The position numbers and the translations under genes were made by a program. A DNA stretch of 64,000 bases from assembly GCA_018340375.1 (NCBI GenBank), contig JAFFJZ010000002.1:18990001-19054000 (forward strand), written 5' to 3'. The DNA is from Gonatopus flavifemur (lineage: Eukaryota; Arthropoda; Insecta; Hymenoptera; Dryinidae). Positions 13,475 to 27,100 of the stretch are shown piece after piece. The notes under the pieces were generated by a model. The model worked only from the letters and a program-made list of their open reading frames with translations. It was not told the DNA's origin and did no database searches. Position 1 is the first letter of the stretch. Every line of letters starts with the position of its first letter.

Positions 13475-15882
13475 ATGAATTATTTGAATAATACAGCGGG
13501 TGGTGGAGTAAGTGGTGATTCTGGACTCCAATTGAACAATGTCGAAGTGTTATATACTAAAGTGCAAAGAGTTTACATCAAGCCTCAGCATAAAGAAGAG
13601 AGACAACGAGAGTTGAGAGTCAACGTAGAAATTCACGCAGGACTCAGTCCCGTTTGTCGTAAGGTAATTCAAATTTGTATCAATGATACTCATTAACCTA
13701 CATTCTAATTGTTTTTCTTTCTTACAAAAACATTCAATAAAATTCTTCATTGCAGAGTCTATGCGTTCTATTATCGGATGACGAAGATCCTTGTTTCTTG
13801 TACTCCTTATTCATAACGGAAGACGATTTTAAAATATTAAAATCTCAACAAGGTTTGCTCGTTGATTTTGATAACTTTGCTACTCAACTGATCTATCTGT
13901 TGGAACAATGTCAGTTACCCGGATCCAATCTTTCCAAAACTCCACCCAAATTCCTTCTGCTTTTGGCAGAAGAGAATGGGGATTGGGTTTTCAAATTGGT
14001 AGAAACGAACAATTTCAAACACCTGTGTCATTTGAGTCTGAACATTTCGCCTGCCAGCGATTCGGATTTGAAAACACATATGGCCATGAAGATCAAGCAA
14101 TTGAAAGAAAATATTTTACTAAAGAATAGAGATACCCTTGTTCTGGAAACACGGTTCAATGAATTAACTAATAAGTTTGAAAGTAAAACGAAAGAACTCG
14201 AACACTTGGAGCAGAAATATCTAACGGAGAAGAGTCAGATACAGATCAGCTCGACACAACAAATAAGTTTAGAAAAAGACAGGTATATATCAGGTTTAAT
14301 CAATATTATTGAAATAATTATTCGTTTATTGTCATATTATTAGAATTTTAAATTTGTGTTTATTCACCACTTTGCAAAATAATTGATTTATCCAAAAACT
14401 ACATCGTCCAGCGAAGATGCAAACAAAACAATATTTGCATTATTCACAAAGGAAGATGGTAAAAAGAAGTTATAAAATACATGTTATTTTCATCTATTCA
14501 TAGATTTTCACAAGCAAAATTAGAATGGCAGCGTCAAAGCGACAAGGAGAAGATGGAAATCGAACAAAGACATGCGGAAACATTGAAACAATTGCACACC
14601 GAACTTGCCGAATTACGAACGCAAAATATGACGCTGAAGGACAAACAATCTTTATTAGAAGCAACCAACAGAGAACAATCCAAACAATTACAGAATGTAG
14701 AAAAAGATTTGAACGTTGCCGAAAGAGATTTAACTGCTTTGAAAAAACAAAACGCGAAATTAGATGTGGATTATCACGAGAAAGATAAGGCGGTTAACAC
14801 TCTACGTACAAAAGTGGCTGTCCTGGAACAAGAATTAAAGGACAAAGGAGTACTGATAAATAAACATACGGAAATGCTAAAGACTGCGAAAGAACAGAAA
14901 CAACACTTGGAAGATTTGCTCGCGGAAAAGGAGAATCAACTGCAACGTAAACAAAATTCTCTAAGAAGTTTGAGCGAAGAATTAGTGAAAGCGAATGAAA
15001 TTTTGACTAAATTGCAAAGCGAACTCGCATCAACGAAATCCAAATTAAAATTAAGAACTAGCATAGCTTTGGAACAAGAAAGACTTTTGGATACCAAACA
15101 GAAGGAAGTTGGTCAACTAGAGAATAAAATGGAGGCTCTCACTAAGGAAGCGAACGACGCAAAATTGGAGATCGAAAAACTCAAAGAAAGTATCAAGAAT
15201 TTACAGCATCAGTTGGAAGAAAGAGAGAAAACTATTAAAAATAATGATAATGGTGAGAATTATTGAAAGTTAAATATTGAAATATAAGTGGAAGATGGTT
15301 TTTTTTGTGATTCATGTTGTTTTTTGTTTTTTAGTGATCAATTGGCTGAATCGTAGATTGGCGGAAAACCCATCGCCTTTACAAAGCGCGACAACTCCAG
15401 CTCCGAACAATATTCCACCTTCGATACAGTTGACGTTACCTAGAGCAACGAAATCGTTTCCCAACAGATTTGAAACTCGAACTCCTGCTCCCAATACAAT
15501 AACCTCTAGTGCTTTGTCCGGATTACCGTTACGAAATCCTATAGTTCAGAATCCTAATATCAATCAAACCGCTCGAACCACGTCTCGCACGATGGGTGTT
15601 GGAATTGCGGACAATACATCTGGCTTGACAACATTCAAAACCGGTCAAATATCTAGTACGAGTACGCCTTTGGAAAGAATTAATAGTCTCAATAAATTAC
15701 CTATCAGTTCAGCAGGTATGTCATCGACACCGGCTATTATCGAGAATAACAATCCAATCGTTACTTCTAACCACATTAAAACGAAAAGCGTGAGCAGTGC
15801 TATGCATGGCGGATTGAGAAGAGCCGGTTTAACCGATAAACCTATTTTACCTTCCGCGTATTTTCCTAAAACTCTACATTGA
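13475..15882 (+). CDS. Sas-6: Spindle assembly abnormal protein 6 (centriole cartwheel protein)
   Basis: Four exons join in frame: 13475-13663, 13756-14282, 14504-15252 and 15335-15882, giving 670 aa (human SAS-6 is 657). SAS-6 forms the nine-fold cartwheel hub that templates centriole assembly. The N-terminal globular head spans about residues 20-170 and includes RVNVEIHAGLSPVCRK, DDEDPCFLYSLFITEDDF and QQGLLVDFDNFATQ. The PISA-like segment HLSLNISPASDSDLKTH lies near 155-171. F129, in PPKF, is the likely counterpart of the phenylalanine used for head-to-head contact in vertebrates (inferred by position). A long heptad-rich coiled coil, which dimerises the protein, runs from about 175 to 486. 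The conserved VINWLNRRLAEN follows at about 489-500, then a Ser/Thr/Pro/Asn-rich disordered tail. Splice sites are canonical and phases match. AATAAA at 16837-16842 is one possible poly(A) signal. The gene converges with INTS1. Confidence 0.95.
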
Positions 15883-18155
15883 CCAAATAGTATGCATAAT
15901 TTTGGTATACCAGTGACACAGAAATAACAATTCGATAGATTATTTGTCAATCCGTGCTACCTAATATTCTTAAGAGCACAAGGCGTGAGCATATGAATAT
16001 CAAAGTACAAATAATTATGAAAATAATGTAAGTATTATTGCACAACAAATTCTAAAAAGAAAAGGATGGTCCTGATAAAGGTGTGATTCGAACAAGAACA
16101 AAGTTTTTTTTTTACAAAACATGGTTTGATCTCGTAGATTTAAATGAATAGACATTAATATGTTCTAAACTAACTTTTTCAAAATTTTTATCAAAATAGA
16201 TGATGTTTTAATACCACAGACAAATGTTTTGAGAAAAGATGAATACTAGTCTTAAGGATATTTCCTCACGAAATTCATTCTAAATACCGTGACTACTTAT
16301 TTAGCGATTATTTTAATGATAATATCAAATATACCGGGTTTTCTCCCCAACGTTTTTGATAGATTGAATAATGAATTGAAATGATACTTGACAATGGTAC
16401 CTGGAAAATATTCATTTTGATTCTGTGAAATACAATATTCTGTACAATATTACAAATATTCACACAAATTTTGTTTCTAATAAAAATAAAAATATGCATC
16501 ATATCAAGGAACAAGATCATATCTTGGAACGATAAATGACATATATAAGTATAATTGAAAGAATATGGAAGATTGTGGATTAAATTAAACGTATTTGAAA
16601 GATGAACAAAATGTGAATATTTGTACTTACGATGATACTTGAAACTTTTTTTTAATTTGAAATGAAAAACGCTGGATTGAATTCATCTCGATTAAATCAA
16701 GGAGATACAAGCGATTGAATAACGAATCTCAAATTGTTTACTTAAAATTTGATTTAAGAATACGTTCTAAAGTGTGAAAAATGGATATGCAATGCTTTAT
16801 CACTTTACCATTATTATACATTGTATTGCACTGAAAAATAAAGCGTTGAATATTCATTTCTGAGAAATTCGCGTGGTTTTCTTCACACGAATCATTTTGC
16901 GAAATATTTGAACGTCCTTGAGTTCTTCTAAGTGTAATATAGTTTGTATTTGAATAATTGTTTCATAGTGCAAACGGAATAGTAGATTTATAGACTATAT
17001 CAGTTTGTTGAATCGTATAGAACAGTATTAACTACTATATCGTAATTAATTGAAAAATAAATGAAGGATTTTATATATATTTTATTACATTTTGTACATA
17101 CAGTTTGAATAAATATTTCAACAGTGATATCGTTTATTGTTTTATACTATTATTCGTAAGTAGTTTTATAGAAAATGCCTTATGCTTTGTAAAATTTCCA
17201 TCTTGGGAAACTGTCTCTTCAAGATTTCTTCAAGACATTTGAATTGAAACATTATAAACGTTCAACGCAGTGAAATAATTCCGATATAAATTAAAAGCGA
17301 AACATTGGTGGCAAGGCTTGATTTTTGATTTCTCAGGAATCTACAAAACACGATGCTGCTCTTTGAATGTTTGAAAAAGTCATGATCTAGTTTTCTTCTA
17401 CACATTCAGCTACCGCAGTCAGGGTGTTGAGCAGCCTGGAAAATTCGAGAGATTTTATTCTTGAAAAAGCCGGGGAATATCCAAACATACTCGAACAGTT
17501 TACAAAGAAGCGTTTTGAAAATTGTCCTTGGCAGGTCACTGAATATTATTACAAAGTCGTTACGCATTTGACCCACTGCATCGGCAAAATAAATTTTTCA
17601 TCATCAATCATTCATGCGTGCTCTTTGTCATGCATCGTGTGATCCAGATATGTAAAATTTACCTCAGATAAAATACAACGCTTTGAGAAAATTGCAGTCC
17701 AAACTGATCTGTCGATACGAATTTGCGTAACGTACAAGTCATGCTGATTTTGAAAAAAACTTCCAAACACGTTCCTCTCCTGCACAGCAATATTGCAATG
17801 AATTCCACGTAATATGATCCAAAAAACGTAGCATAAGGGCTCTACAATTTAGCTGGTCCTATCGAATATCGGTACATTCCCTTCAATTTACCCAGAAATT
17901 CGAAACTACACAGCGAAAAATTTGGTGTCTCAAAAGGTTCACTCAGAGATTGTGTTGAAAACAATATATAAAATTTTCAAATCAACAGCTTTTTAGTTTG
18001 AATTTGATACATGTTTTATCTCCTAAGATGTAAACAATAGTTTTACAATTATACAAAATATATTTCACTCACAACAATAAAATACGCATGTTTGAAATAT
18101 TCATAGGAAAATTTTATTCAATTATGTACAAAAATCAGTTATTCTCAATTAAAAC
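15883..18155. other. Convergent spacer between SAS-6 and INTS1
   Basis: This AT-rich DNA lies between two 3' ends and includes the SAS-6 3' untranslated region. AATAAA words occur at 16479-16484 and 16837-16842 on +. The small frames, such as 17424-17642, show no recognisable product. No palindromic transposon was seen. Confidence 0.6.
18113..18118 (-). terminator. Likely INTS1 poly(A) signal
   Basis: TTTATT on + reads AATAAA on the minus strand, about 40 bp after the INTS1 stop codon (18156-18158), a normal position for an animal polyadenylation signal. Confidence 0.6.
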
Positions 18156-21100
18156 TCAACAACCTCTTTGTGTGTTCAATAAACTTATACACTTGTTGAT
18201 ATGAGAAATTGTATTTACATTTGAATTGACTCCCAATTCAAAAACTTTCTGCAACAGTGGTAATGCGTGCTCTGAAAATAGAGAAAAAACATCATATTAA
18301 AATTTTTTAGGAATTGATTCCAATCATCAGGATACAAGAATTTGATAACGATTGAGTTCACAATACCTTGCATGCATAAAACTATTTCCGGTAATTTATC
18401 TAAAGCGGACATAAGAACATCCGCTCTAGGGCTGTCCAAGCACCTTTGAAACGCTGATAGTATATTCGAATTAGGGGCGGGATAATGCTTCAATGCTCTG
18501 GCGAGTAAATTGTGAGCCAGATTTCTGATATTACTTTGAGGCGATACAAGTAAATCAGCTATATTGTCAGTCACAGTTTCCAATACTGACGGTTTACGTG
18601 ACGATAAATGTTCGATTTCTTGAAGAGCTGTGTAAACATCTGAAACGAAAAAGGTAAGTATTTGCAGAAGTCTTTCAGTTGAATTTGTCATATTTTACCT
18701 TCTCCTTGAAGTTTACTCAGAGTAACTAAAAGCGATGGCCAATGTTGTGGGATCGCAGACTCCGGAGGGGGTGGTGTGGGAGCAACCGTAACCAGCATTT
18801 CCTCGTTATCCTCTCCCTCTCTTGGAATTGGAACACTCGCCATGAGAGTTCTCAAGCTGGTCAAATTTGGATTACGCATCTGTAACTCGCTGTATTGAAA
18901 TTTATATTAATAAAATGAATAACAGAAGATACAAGAAAGATAAAAATGTGTATTTACTGAAGAGCATATGCATGTTTATGTAAATATTTCAAAGCTCTTT
19001 GCGCGTCGTGTGATATATAAGCCTGTAATAGGGTCACAAATCTATTCATCAACGGTATTAAATCTTTTACAGCTCCGTAATTCTGAAACAATAAATTTCA
19101 TACAATTATTCCTTTTTATTCAAACACTCGAACATTTGTATATTTAAAATTTCTACCTGAAAACATTGAAAATAATTTTCCAGAGTATCCTCCAAAGCTG
19201 CCTGATGTTCTTCATTGAACAAATGAGGTTGTAACAATTCCAATAATCCCATCACTTGTACAAAGAGATTCAAATGATGTCCTGTTTTGAACAAAGTAAA
19301 TTCGGAATAACATCTTCCCATCAAAGAAGAAGCTATCATCGGAAGCTGACGTAGCACCAAAATAGGATGTACAGCGGCCATTTTTCTCGCACAAAGTTCG
19401 AATTCTTGAGATTTAGAATTCCATGATTTTTGTCGTGGCGTTGCCGCTAAAGCGGTCAGCAAAGAATGACTCATACAATCCAACACAGAGTTTGTCCATT
19501 CGGTGATCTTAGCTTCTCCGACAAATTTTTTCGTTTCGAATGTATCCAAGTAGCAAATGACTTTGGGAATTTTCATATACATGTGCAATAAAAATTGATG
19601 CGCCATATCTCTATTCAAACTGCAACAAAAATAATGAAAAATCAATTATCCGTGTAACAGAAGAATTATGGGAAACAAGAATCAAATTGTGTACAGTACT
19701 TGTTATTATCCATCATGATTTCTGCCAAATATTTAACCACGCGAGAAGTTAGGTGATCGTCTTCGGATACACAATGTAACAATAAATTTAATCGTGTCTC
19801 CATCTGAGCCAGAGCGGCATTTCGATTTTGATTTTTACACACGATAACAGATTCGGCCACCACATAAGCTACTAAATTCAACAACTGTTGTTCTTCCAGG
19901 AGTAAAATATTTTCAGGGATGTAATGCGTCGGAGTGAATTTATCTCTACCTTGCCATAGTTTCGGATTGCACGTTAAAGCCCAAAGAAAATCAAGAACAG
20001 CGGCTGGATCGTACCTGATAAAAGAACAAAAGATAAGTTTTGATCGATCTCTGTTGGTTATAAAACCAATCTCTTACCCTTCGTCAAATTTGTCCAATAA
20101 ATGACCAACGCATTTGTATAAAGTAGCCCAACTGGCTCTGTGAGTTAACAAAGTTAGTAAATATGGTCTACAAGAATGAGAATTCAACACCGCATCGTCG
20201 ATTTTCATTCGTATATTTGTTTTTCCAAATAGTAATTTCATTTGTAAATTAGGCACAGTTCCTATCAATTCAGGTTCAACGGAAGCCAGCCAATCGATCA
20301 ACAATCCAGTCCGTGGTTTTAAAACACCTTCGTTGCTGTCGCTGACTAATAATTTTGCCATTGCTTCAACCAGAACATCATTCTTCTGTTGTTTCAAGCA
20401 AGCATCCAATACTCTTCGACCTACGCTTTCTAAATTAAGAGCATCCGTATTTTCCAAAATAGCTTCTGGATCTCTGGTTTGCATCACTCTCGCAAGTTCG
20501 ACACTTTTAACCTTCTTCGGTAACTGAACGTTAGCGAAATCTCTTAAAATAGAGAGTACCGGTGCTTTAACGTCACCTATCAAAGATATCAAATTCAAAC
20601 ACATGTTACGTGCTAATTCAACCACTTGTTTGGAAGTGGACGGCTTTTTGAGAGGTAATAAAATGAATCGCATTAGAGTACACGAATACTGAGGCATATG
20701 TACCAGGGACGACAAGAATTGTTTAACTTGCATGGAGCTTAGAACACTGCAGATGTGTTGTATCGCGAGTACCACAGCTCCGCTCTCTTTTGTCGATTTT
20801 TGCAAATCTTTGCCGAGAGTTTTATGAAGTCTTTGATAAGCGTCCACCTTTTGATTCATAGGAATGTTTTCAATGAATAATCTATTTATGAGATGCGGAA
20901 CATCAGTTTTAACAGAACACTGTATGACCGATTGTTTTTGTACTATGGTAGCATTAGCCGGCAAAGGTTCTTGTAAATTGCCAACAACCATCGGACTTTC
21001 ATCTGGTAATTGTGGTTCCAACAACTGTAATACTTGTACGAAAACTAATCCACCTGTAGCTCCTCTTCTGTGTTGAACTTCTACCAATTGCGCCATATAC

Positions 21101-24100
21101 GTTTTATCCAGCACAGCCTCCCCAACCGAGCCTGGATCGATTTGTACTCCAGCATCGAGAGTGTGCAATAATTCACTCATCGACGAGACCGGAATACCAA
21201 AACTTTGTATGAATAATACGAGTTGTTGAGGTTCTAAATCTTTCAAAGCTGCATCTACCAAACGACGTACATTGCTTCTGATCATTCTTAGTTTCAACCA
21301 ATCGGGGATTAGTAAAGCCTCCTCGCTTGTATCAACGAGAAAAGCTTTCGGTGGTTCCGCGTTCTGTGGAAACCAAGTTTCCAATAAATTATTAAACAAC
21401 TCATCGTCTTCGGAGGAATCGTAAGTCAAAAGAATGATCATGGCATGAACTACGAGAATATGCATGGTACATTCCTCTCCGGAACTCCATTGAACTAGAA
21501 TTTGATCTTGACTTTCGGACCATTGATATCCCTCGCCTCGCGGTGCTCGAGCCTTCTCAAGATAATTACAAAAAATTGCCATGAAAGCGTGTAAAGTCTG
21601 TCTCGCTTGATGATTATCTCCTTCGGGCTGTGGTAGAATAGCTGCTATTATGGTACTTCGTTCTACAACCAGCTGAGAGATTTCATTAGCCAAATCAGTC
21701 AAATCGGGCAAATCGTCGTCAACGGTATGTATCGCCAAATAAGATATATAAGCGTGTACCAAATCTGGACTGTTTTCAACTTGACAAGCTCCTCGTAGGG
21801 CTGTGGATACCAAAGACCGTACCGACAAGAAATGAGGAATGGACGGAAGTTTACGCAACAACCAAAGTTCTTTTTCATTTTCTCCATCTATTTCCATACT
21901 TTCATCCTCGAGAGGTATGGAATCTAAAACCATCTTCAGCCCTGTGATAGCTTGAAGTCTACTGCTACTCTGCTGACTACTCAGTCTTCTCAAAAGTACT
22001 CTAAGACTTGATCAGCTTGTAGTTGATCTTGATTAGGATCGGTCAATAACATTTGAAGATGAGCCAGTAATTGCTGTTGACGAGGTTGTTTCTCAGCCGT
22101 TTGAGTGCTCGTTGATAATAAAAATTCGCACAAGCATTGTACAGGTAACTGACTCAATGATCCTTCACTGTTCTGTACTAAATCCGCCAACCATGGCATA
22201 CTTTGAGAAGAGCTCTGTTGTTGTCTTTGGATGATATCCAATAAGAAGTCTGGTTTACGCGATCTGCACAAGAAGTGTCCTAATCTGTGAGATCCATTCA
22301 ACGATTGTATTTGTTCCAACACAGCGGGCGGCGGTCTTCTCGCTATTCCAGTTGGATCCATACTGATCAATTGAGATAACAAAAGACTATTTTGTTCTGA
22401 GATTTGAATTCTTGTAGATGCTGCTGCTAGATGAGATTCGTATTCCAATATTTCTTGTTTTTCCAATGCCTCTACCTGCAATTCCTTAGCTCTTTCTTGT
22501 TCCATAACTTCAGGGGAGGCCATCGTTGGAGGAGGATAAGAAAAATGATTGGTGATACACATTTCCATGAATGTTCTTAGAATAGGATATCGTTTCCACG
22601 CATGAGCTCCGATCGTTGAAGGATTATGCGCTGCTAATATCAACAGTATTATCCATCCTTTCCAATACAAATTTGATATCGCTAAAGTTGGCGGTACGTA
22701 ACCAGCAGGTATGTTTATTGTCCCTGGAGGTTGATATATACAGAGATTGAATATAACTTCAATAATATCCAATTTATCTGCTTGTAAAGTGGGAAAACTC
22801 TCAGTTGAATTAGCTGCCGCTCTTCGTACCAGTTGATCAGTCAAATCCAATGTCTCGGCATGCGTAATTCCATTTTCTTTCGCAAATCCGATTATCAAAA
22901 TTCTCAATAACGTGCTCTGCAGTAACGGAACATCACATACAAGACGCATATAAAACACTCTATCCGATTCAGCAGGCCAATTATCCAACTTATAATACTG
23001 CTCCGGTGATTCAAGAAACAACGTCTTATGCAACGCATGAAGTAACTTAAGCCGGGGGGGGCCCCAGCAAAGAATGACTCATACAATCCAACACAGAGTT
23101 TGTCCATTCGGTGATCTTAGCTTCTCCGACAAATTTTTTCGTTTCGAATGTATCCAAGTAGCAAATGACTTTGGGAATTTTCATATACATGTGCAATAAA
23201 AATTGATGCGCCATATCTCTATTCAAACTGCAACAAAAATAATGAAAAATCAATTATCCGTGTAACAGAAGAATTATGGGAAACAAGAATCAAATTGTGT
23301 ACAGTACTTGTTATTATCCATCATGATTTCTGCCAAATATTTAACCACGCGAGAAGTTAGGTGATCGTCTTCGGATACACAATGTAACAATAAATTTAAT
23401 CGTGTTTCCATCTGAGCCAGAGCGGCATTTCGATTTTGATTTTTACACACGATAACAGATTCAGCCACCACATAAGCTACTAAATTCAACAACTGTTGTT
23501 CTTCCAGGAGTAAAATATTTTCAGGGATGTAATGCGTTGGAGTGAATTTATCTCTACCTTGCCATAGTTTCGGATTGCACGTTAAAGCCCAAAGAAAATC
23601 AAGAACAGCGGCTGGATCGTACCTGATAAAAGAACAAAAGATAAGTTTTGATCGATCTCAGTTGGTTATAAAACCAATCTCTTACCCTTCGTCAAATTTA
23701 TCCAATAAATGACCAACGCATTTGTATAAAGTAGCCCAACTGGCTCTGTGAGTTAACAAAGTTAGTAAATATGGTCTACAAGAATGAGAATTCAACACCG
23801 CATCGTCGATTTTCATTCGTATATTTGTTTTTCCAAATAGTAATTTCATTTGTAAATTAGGCACAGTTCCTATCAATTCAGGTTCAACGGAAGCCAGCCA
23901 ATCGATCAACAATCCAGTCCGTGGTTTTAAAACACCTTCGTTGCTATCGCTGACTAATAATTTTGCCATTGCTTCAACCAGAACATCATTCTTCTGTTGT
24001 TTCAAGCAAGCATCCAATACTCTTCGACCTACGCTTTCTAAATTAAGAGCATCCGTATTTTCCAAAATAGCTTCTGGATCTCTGGTTTGCATCACTCTCG

Positions 24101-27100
24101 CAAGTTCGACACTTTTAACCTTCTTCGGTAACTGAACGTTAGCGAAATCTCTTAAAATAGAGAGTACCGGTGCTTTAACGTCACCTATCAAAGATATCAA
24201 ATTCAAACACATGTTACGTGCTAATTCAACCACTTGTTTGGAAGTGGACGGCTTTTTGAGAGGTAATAAAATGAATCGCATTAGAGTACACGAATACTGA
24301 GGCATATGTACCAGAGACGACAAGAATTGTTTAACTTGCATGGAGCTTAGAACACTGCAGATGTGTTGTATCGCGAGTACCACAGCTCCGCTCTCTTTTG
24401 CCGATTTTTGCAAATCTTTGCCGAGAGTTTTATGAAGTCTTTGATAAGCGTCCACCTTTTGATTCATAGGAATGTTTTCAATGAATAATCTATTTATGAG
24501 ATGCGGAACATCAGTTTTAACAGAACACTGTATGACCGATTGTTTTTGTACTATGGTAGCATTAGCCGGCAAAGGTTCTTGTAAATTGCCAACAACCATC
24601 GGACTTTCATCTGGTAATTGTGGTTCCAACAACTGTAATACTTGTACGAAAACTAATCCACCTGTAGCTCCTCTTCTGTGTTGAACTTCTACCAATTGCG
24701 CCATATACGTTTTATCCAGCACAGCCTCCCCAACCGAGCCTGGATCGATTTGTACTCCAGCATCGAGAGTGTGCAATAATTCACTCATCGACGAGACCGG
24801 AATACCAAAACTTTGTATGAATAATACGAGTTGTTGAGGTTCTAAATCTTTCAAAGCTGCATCTACCAAACGACGTACATTGCTTCTGATCATTCTTAGT
24901 TTCAACCAATCGGGGATTAGTAAAGCCTCCTCGCTTGTATCAACGAGAAAAGCTTTCGGTGGTTCCGCGTTCTGTGGAAACCAAGTTTCCAATAAATTAT
25001 TAAACAACTCATCGTCTTCGGAGGAATCGTAAGTCAAAAGAATGATCATGGCATGAACTACGAGAATATGCATGGTACATTCCTCTCCGGAACTCCATTG
25101 AACTAGAATTTGATCTTGACTTTCGGACCATTGATATCCCTCGCCTCGCGGTGCTCGAGCCTTCTCAAGATAATTACAAAAAATTGCCATGAAAGCGTGT
25201 AAAGTCTGTCTCGCTTGATGATTATCTCCTTCGGGCTGTGGTAGAATAGCTGCTATTATGGTACTTCGTTCTACAACCAGCTGAGAGATTTCATTAGCCA
25301 AATCAGTCAAATCGGGCAAATCGTCGTCAACGGTATGTATCGCCAAATAAGATATATAAGCGTGTACCAAATCTGGACTGTTTTCAACTTGACAAGCTCC
25401 TCGTAGGGCTGTGGATACCAAAGACCGTACCGACAAGAAATGAGGAATGGACGGAAGTTTACGCAACAACCAAAGTTCTTTTTCATTTTCTCCATCTATT
25501 TCCATACTTTCATCCTCGAGAGGTATGGAATCTAAAACCATCTTCAGCCCTGTGATAGCTTGAAGTCTACTGCTACTCTGCTGACTACTCAGTCTTCTCA
25601 AAAAGTACTCTAAGACTTCATAAGCTTGTTGTTGATCTTGATTAGGATCGGTCAATAACATTTGAAGATGAGCCAGTAATTGCTGTTGACGAGGTTGTTT
25701 CTCAGCCGTTTGAGTGCTCGTTGATAATAAAAATTCGCACAAGCATTGTACAGGTAACTGACTCAATGATCCTTCACTGTTCTGTACTAAATCCGCCAAC
25801 CATGGCATACTTTGAGAAGAGCTCTGTTGTTGTCTTTGGATGATATCCAATAAGAAGTCTGGTTTACGCGATCTGCACAAGAAGTGTCCTAATCTGTGAG
25901 ATCCATTCAACGATTGTATTTGTTCCAACACAGCGGGCGGCGGTCTTCTCGCTATTCCAGTTGGATCCATACTGATCAATTGAGATAACAAAAGACTATT
26001 TTGTTCTGAGATTTGAATTCTTGTAGATGCTGCTGCTAGATGAGATTCGTATTCCAATATTTCTTGTTTTTCCAATGCCTCTACCTGCAATTCCTTAGCT
26101 CTTTCTTGTTCCATAACTTCAGGGGAGGCCATCGTTGGAGGAGGATAAGAAAATGATTGGTGATACACATTTCCATGAATGTTCTTAGAATAGGATATCG
26201 TTTCCACGCATGAGCTCCGATCGTTGAAGGATTATGCGCTGCTAATATCAACAGTATTATCCATCCTTTCCAATACAAATTTGATATCGCTAAAGTTGGC
26301 GGTACGTAACCAGCAGGTATGTTTATTGTCCCTGGAGGTTGATATATACAGAGATTGAATATAACTTCAATAATATCCAATTTATCTGCTTGTAAAGTGG
26401 GAAAACTCTCAGTTGAATTAGCTGCCGCTCTTCGTACCAGTTGATCAGTCAAATCCAATGTCTCGGCATGCGTAATTCCATTTTCTTTCGCAAATCCGAT
26501 TATCAAAATTCTCAATAACGTGCTCTGCAGTAACGGAACATCACATACAAGACGCATATAAAACACTCTATCCGATTCAGCAGGCCAATTATCCAACTTA
26601 TAATACTGCTCCGGTGATTCAAGAAACAACGTCTTATGCAACGCATGAAGTAACTCATTTTTTCCAATACCGTACATCTGTTGTGCCGTATTCTGCAGCC
26701 ACGATACCGTATCGTATTGTATAGTTGCTACCAAATCTTGAAACTGATGTAACAAAATCACATCCTTTTTATCCCCTCTTTGAACCAACATTGCAGCTTC
26801 TTTAACTTGAGGACTGATCGCTAAAAGCATACACAAGCACAACAAATCGATTATAGACATGAATACTCGGTCTTTGAATTCAAAATTGAGTAACTGTTGT
26901 GATAAATCTTGTCTTTCGGACATCAAAGTACGTGAAAATATAATGAGATTGATATCGTGTCGACAAACTCGTACAATTTCTCGAAGTAGAGCTCGTAAAG
27001 GCCTCAAATAGTCTTCGCGGTTCATTAATAAATCCTGAAATATTTCTGCGAGTAATTTAGCTGATTGTTCTGGTAAATTTTGAAACATCACGCCAAGCAT

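Noticed and set aside
19457..26655. Two separate INTS1 genes or paralogues in tandem
   Set aside because: Neither copy has its own start or full set of exons, breakpoints lie inside exons, and the copies differ by well under one percent. Collapsing them yields one complete gene.
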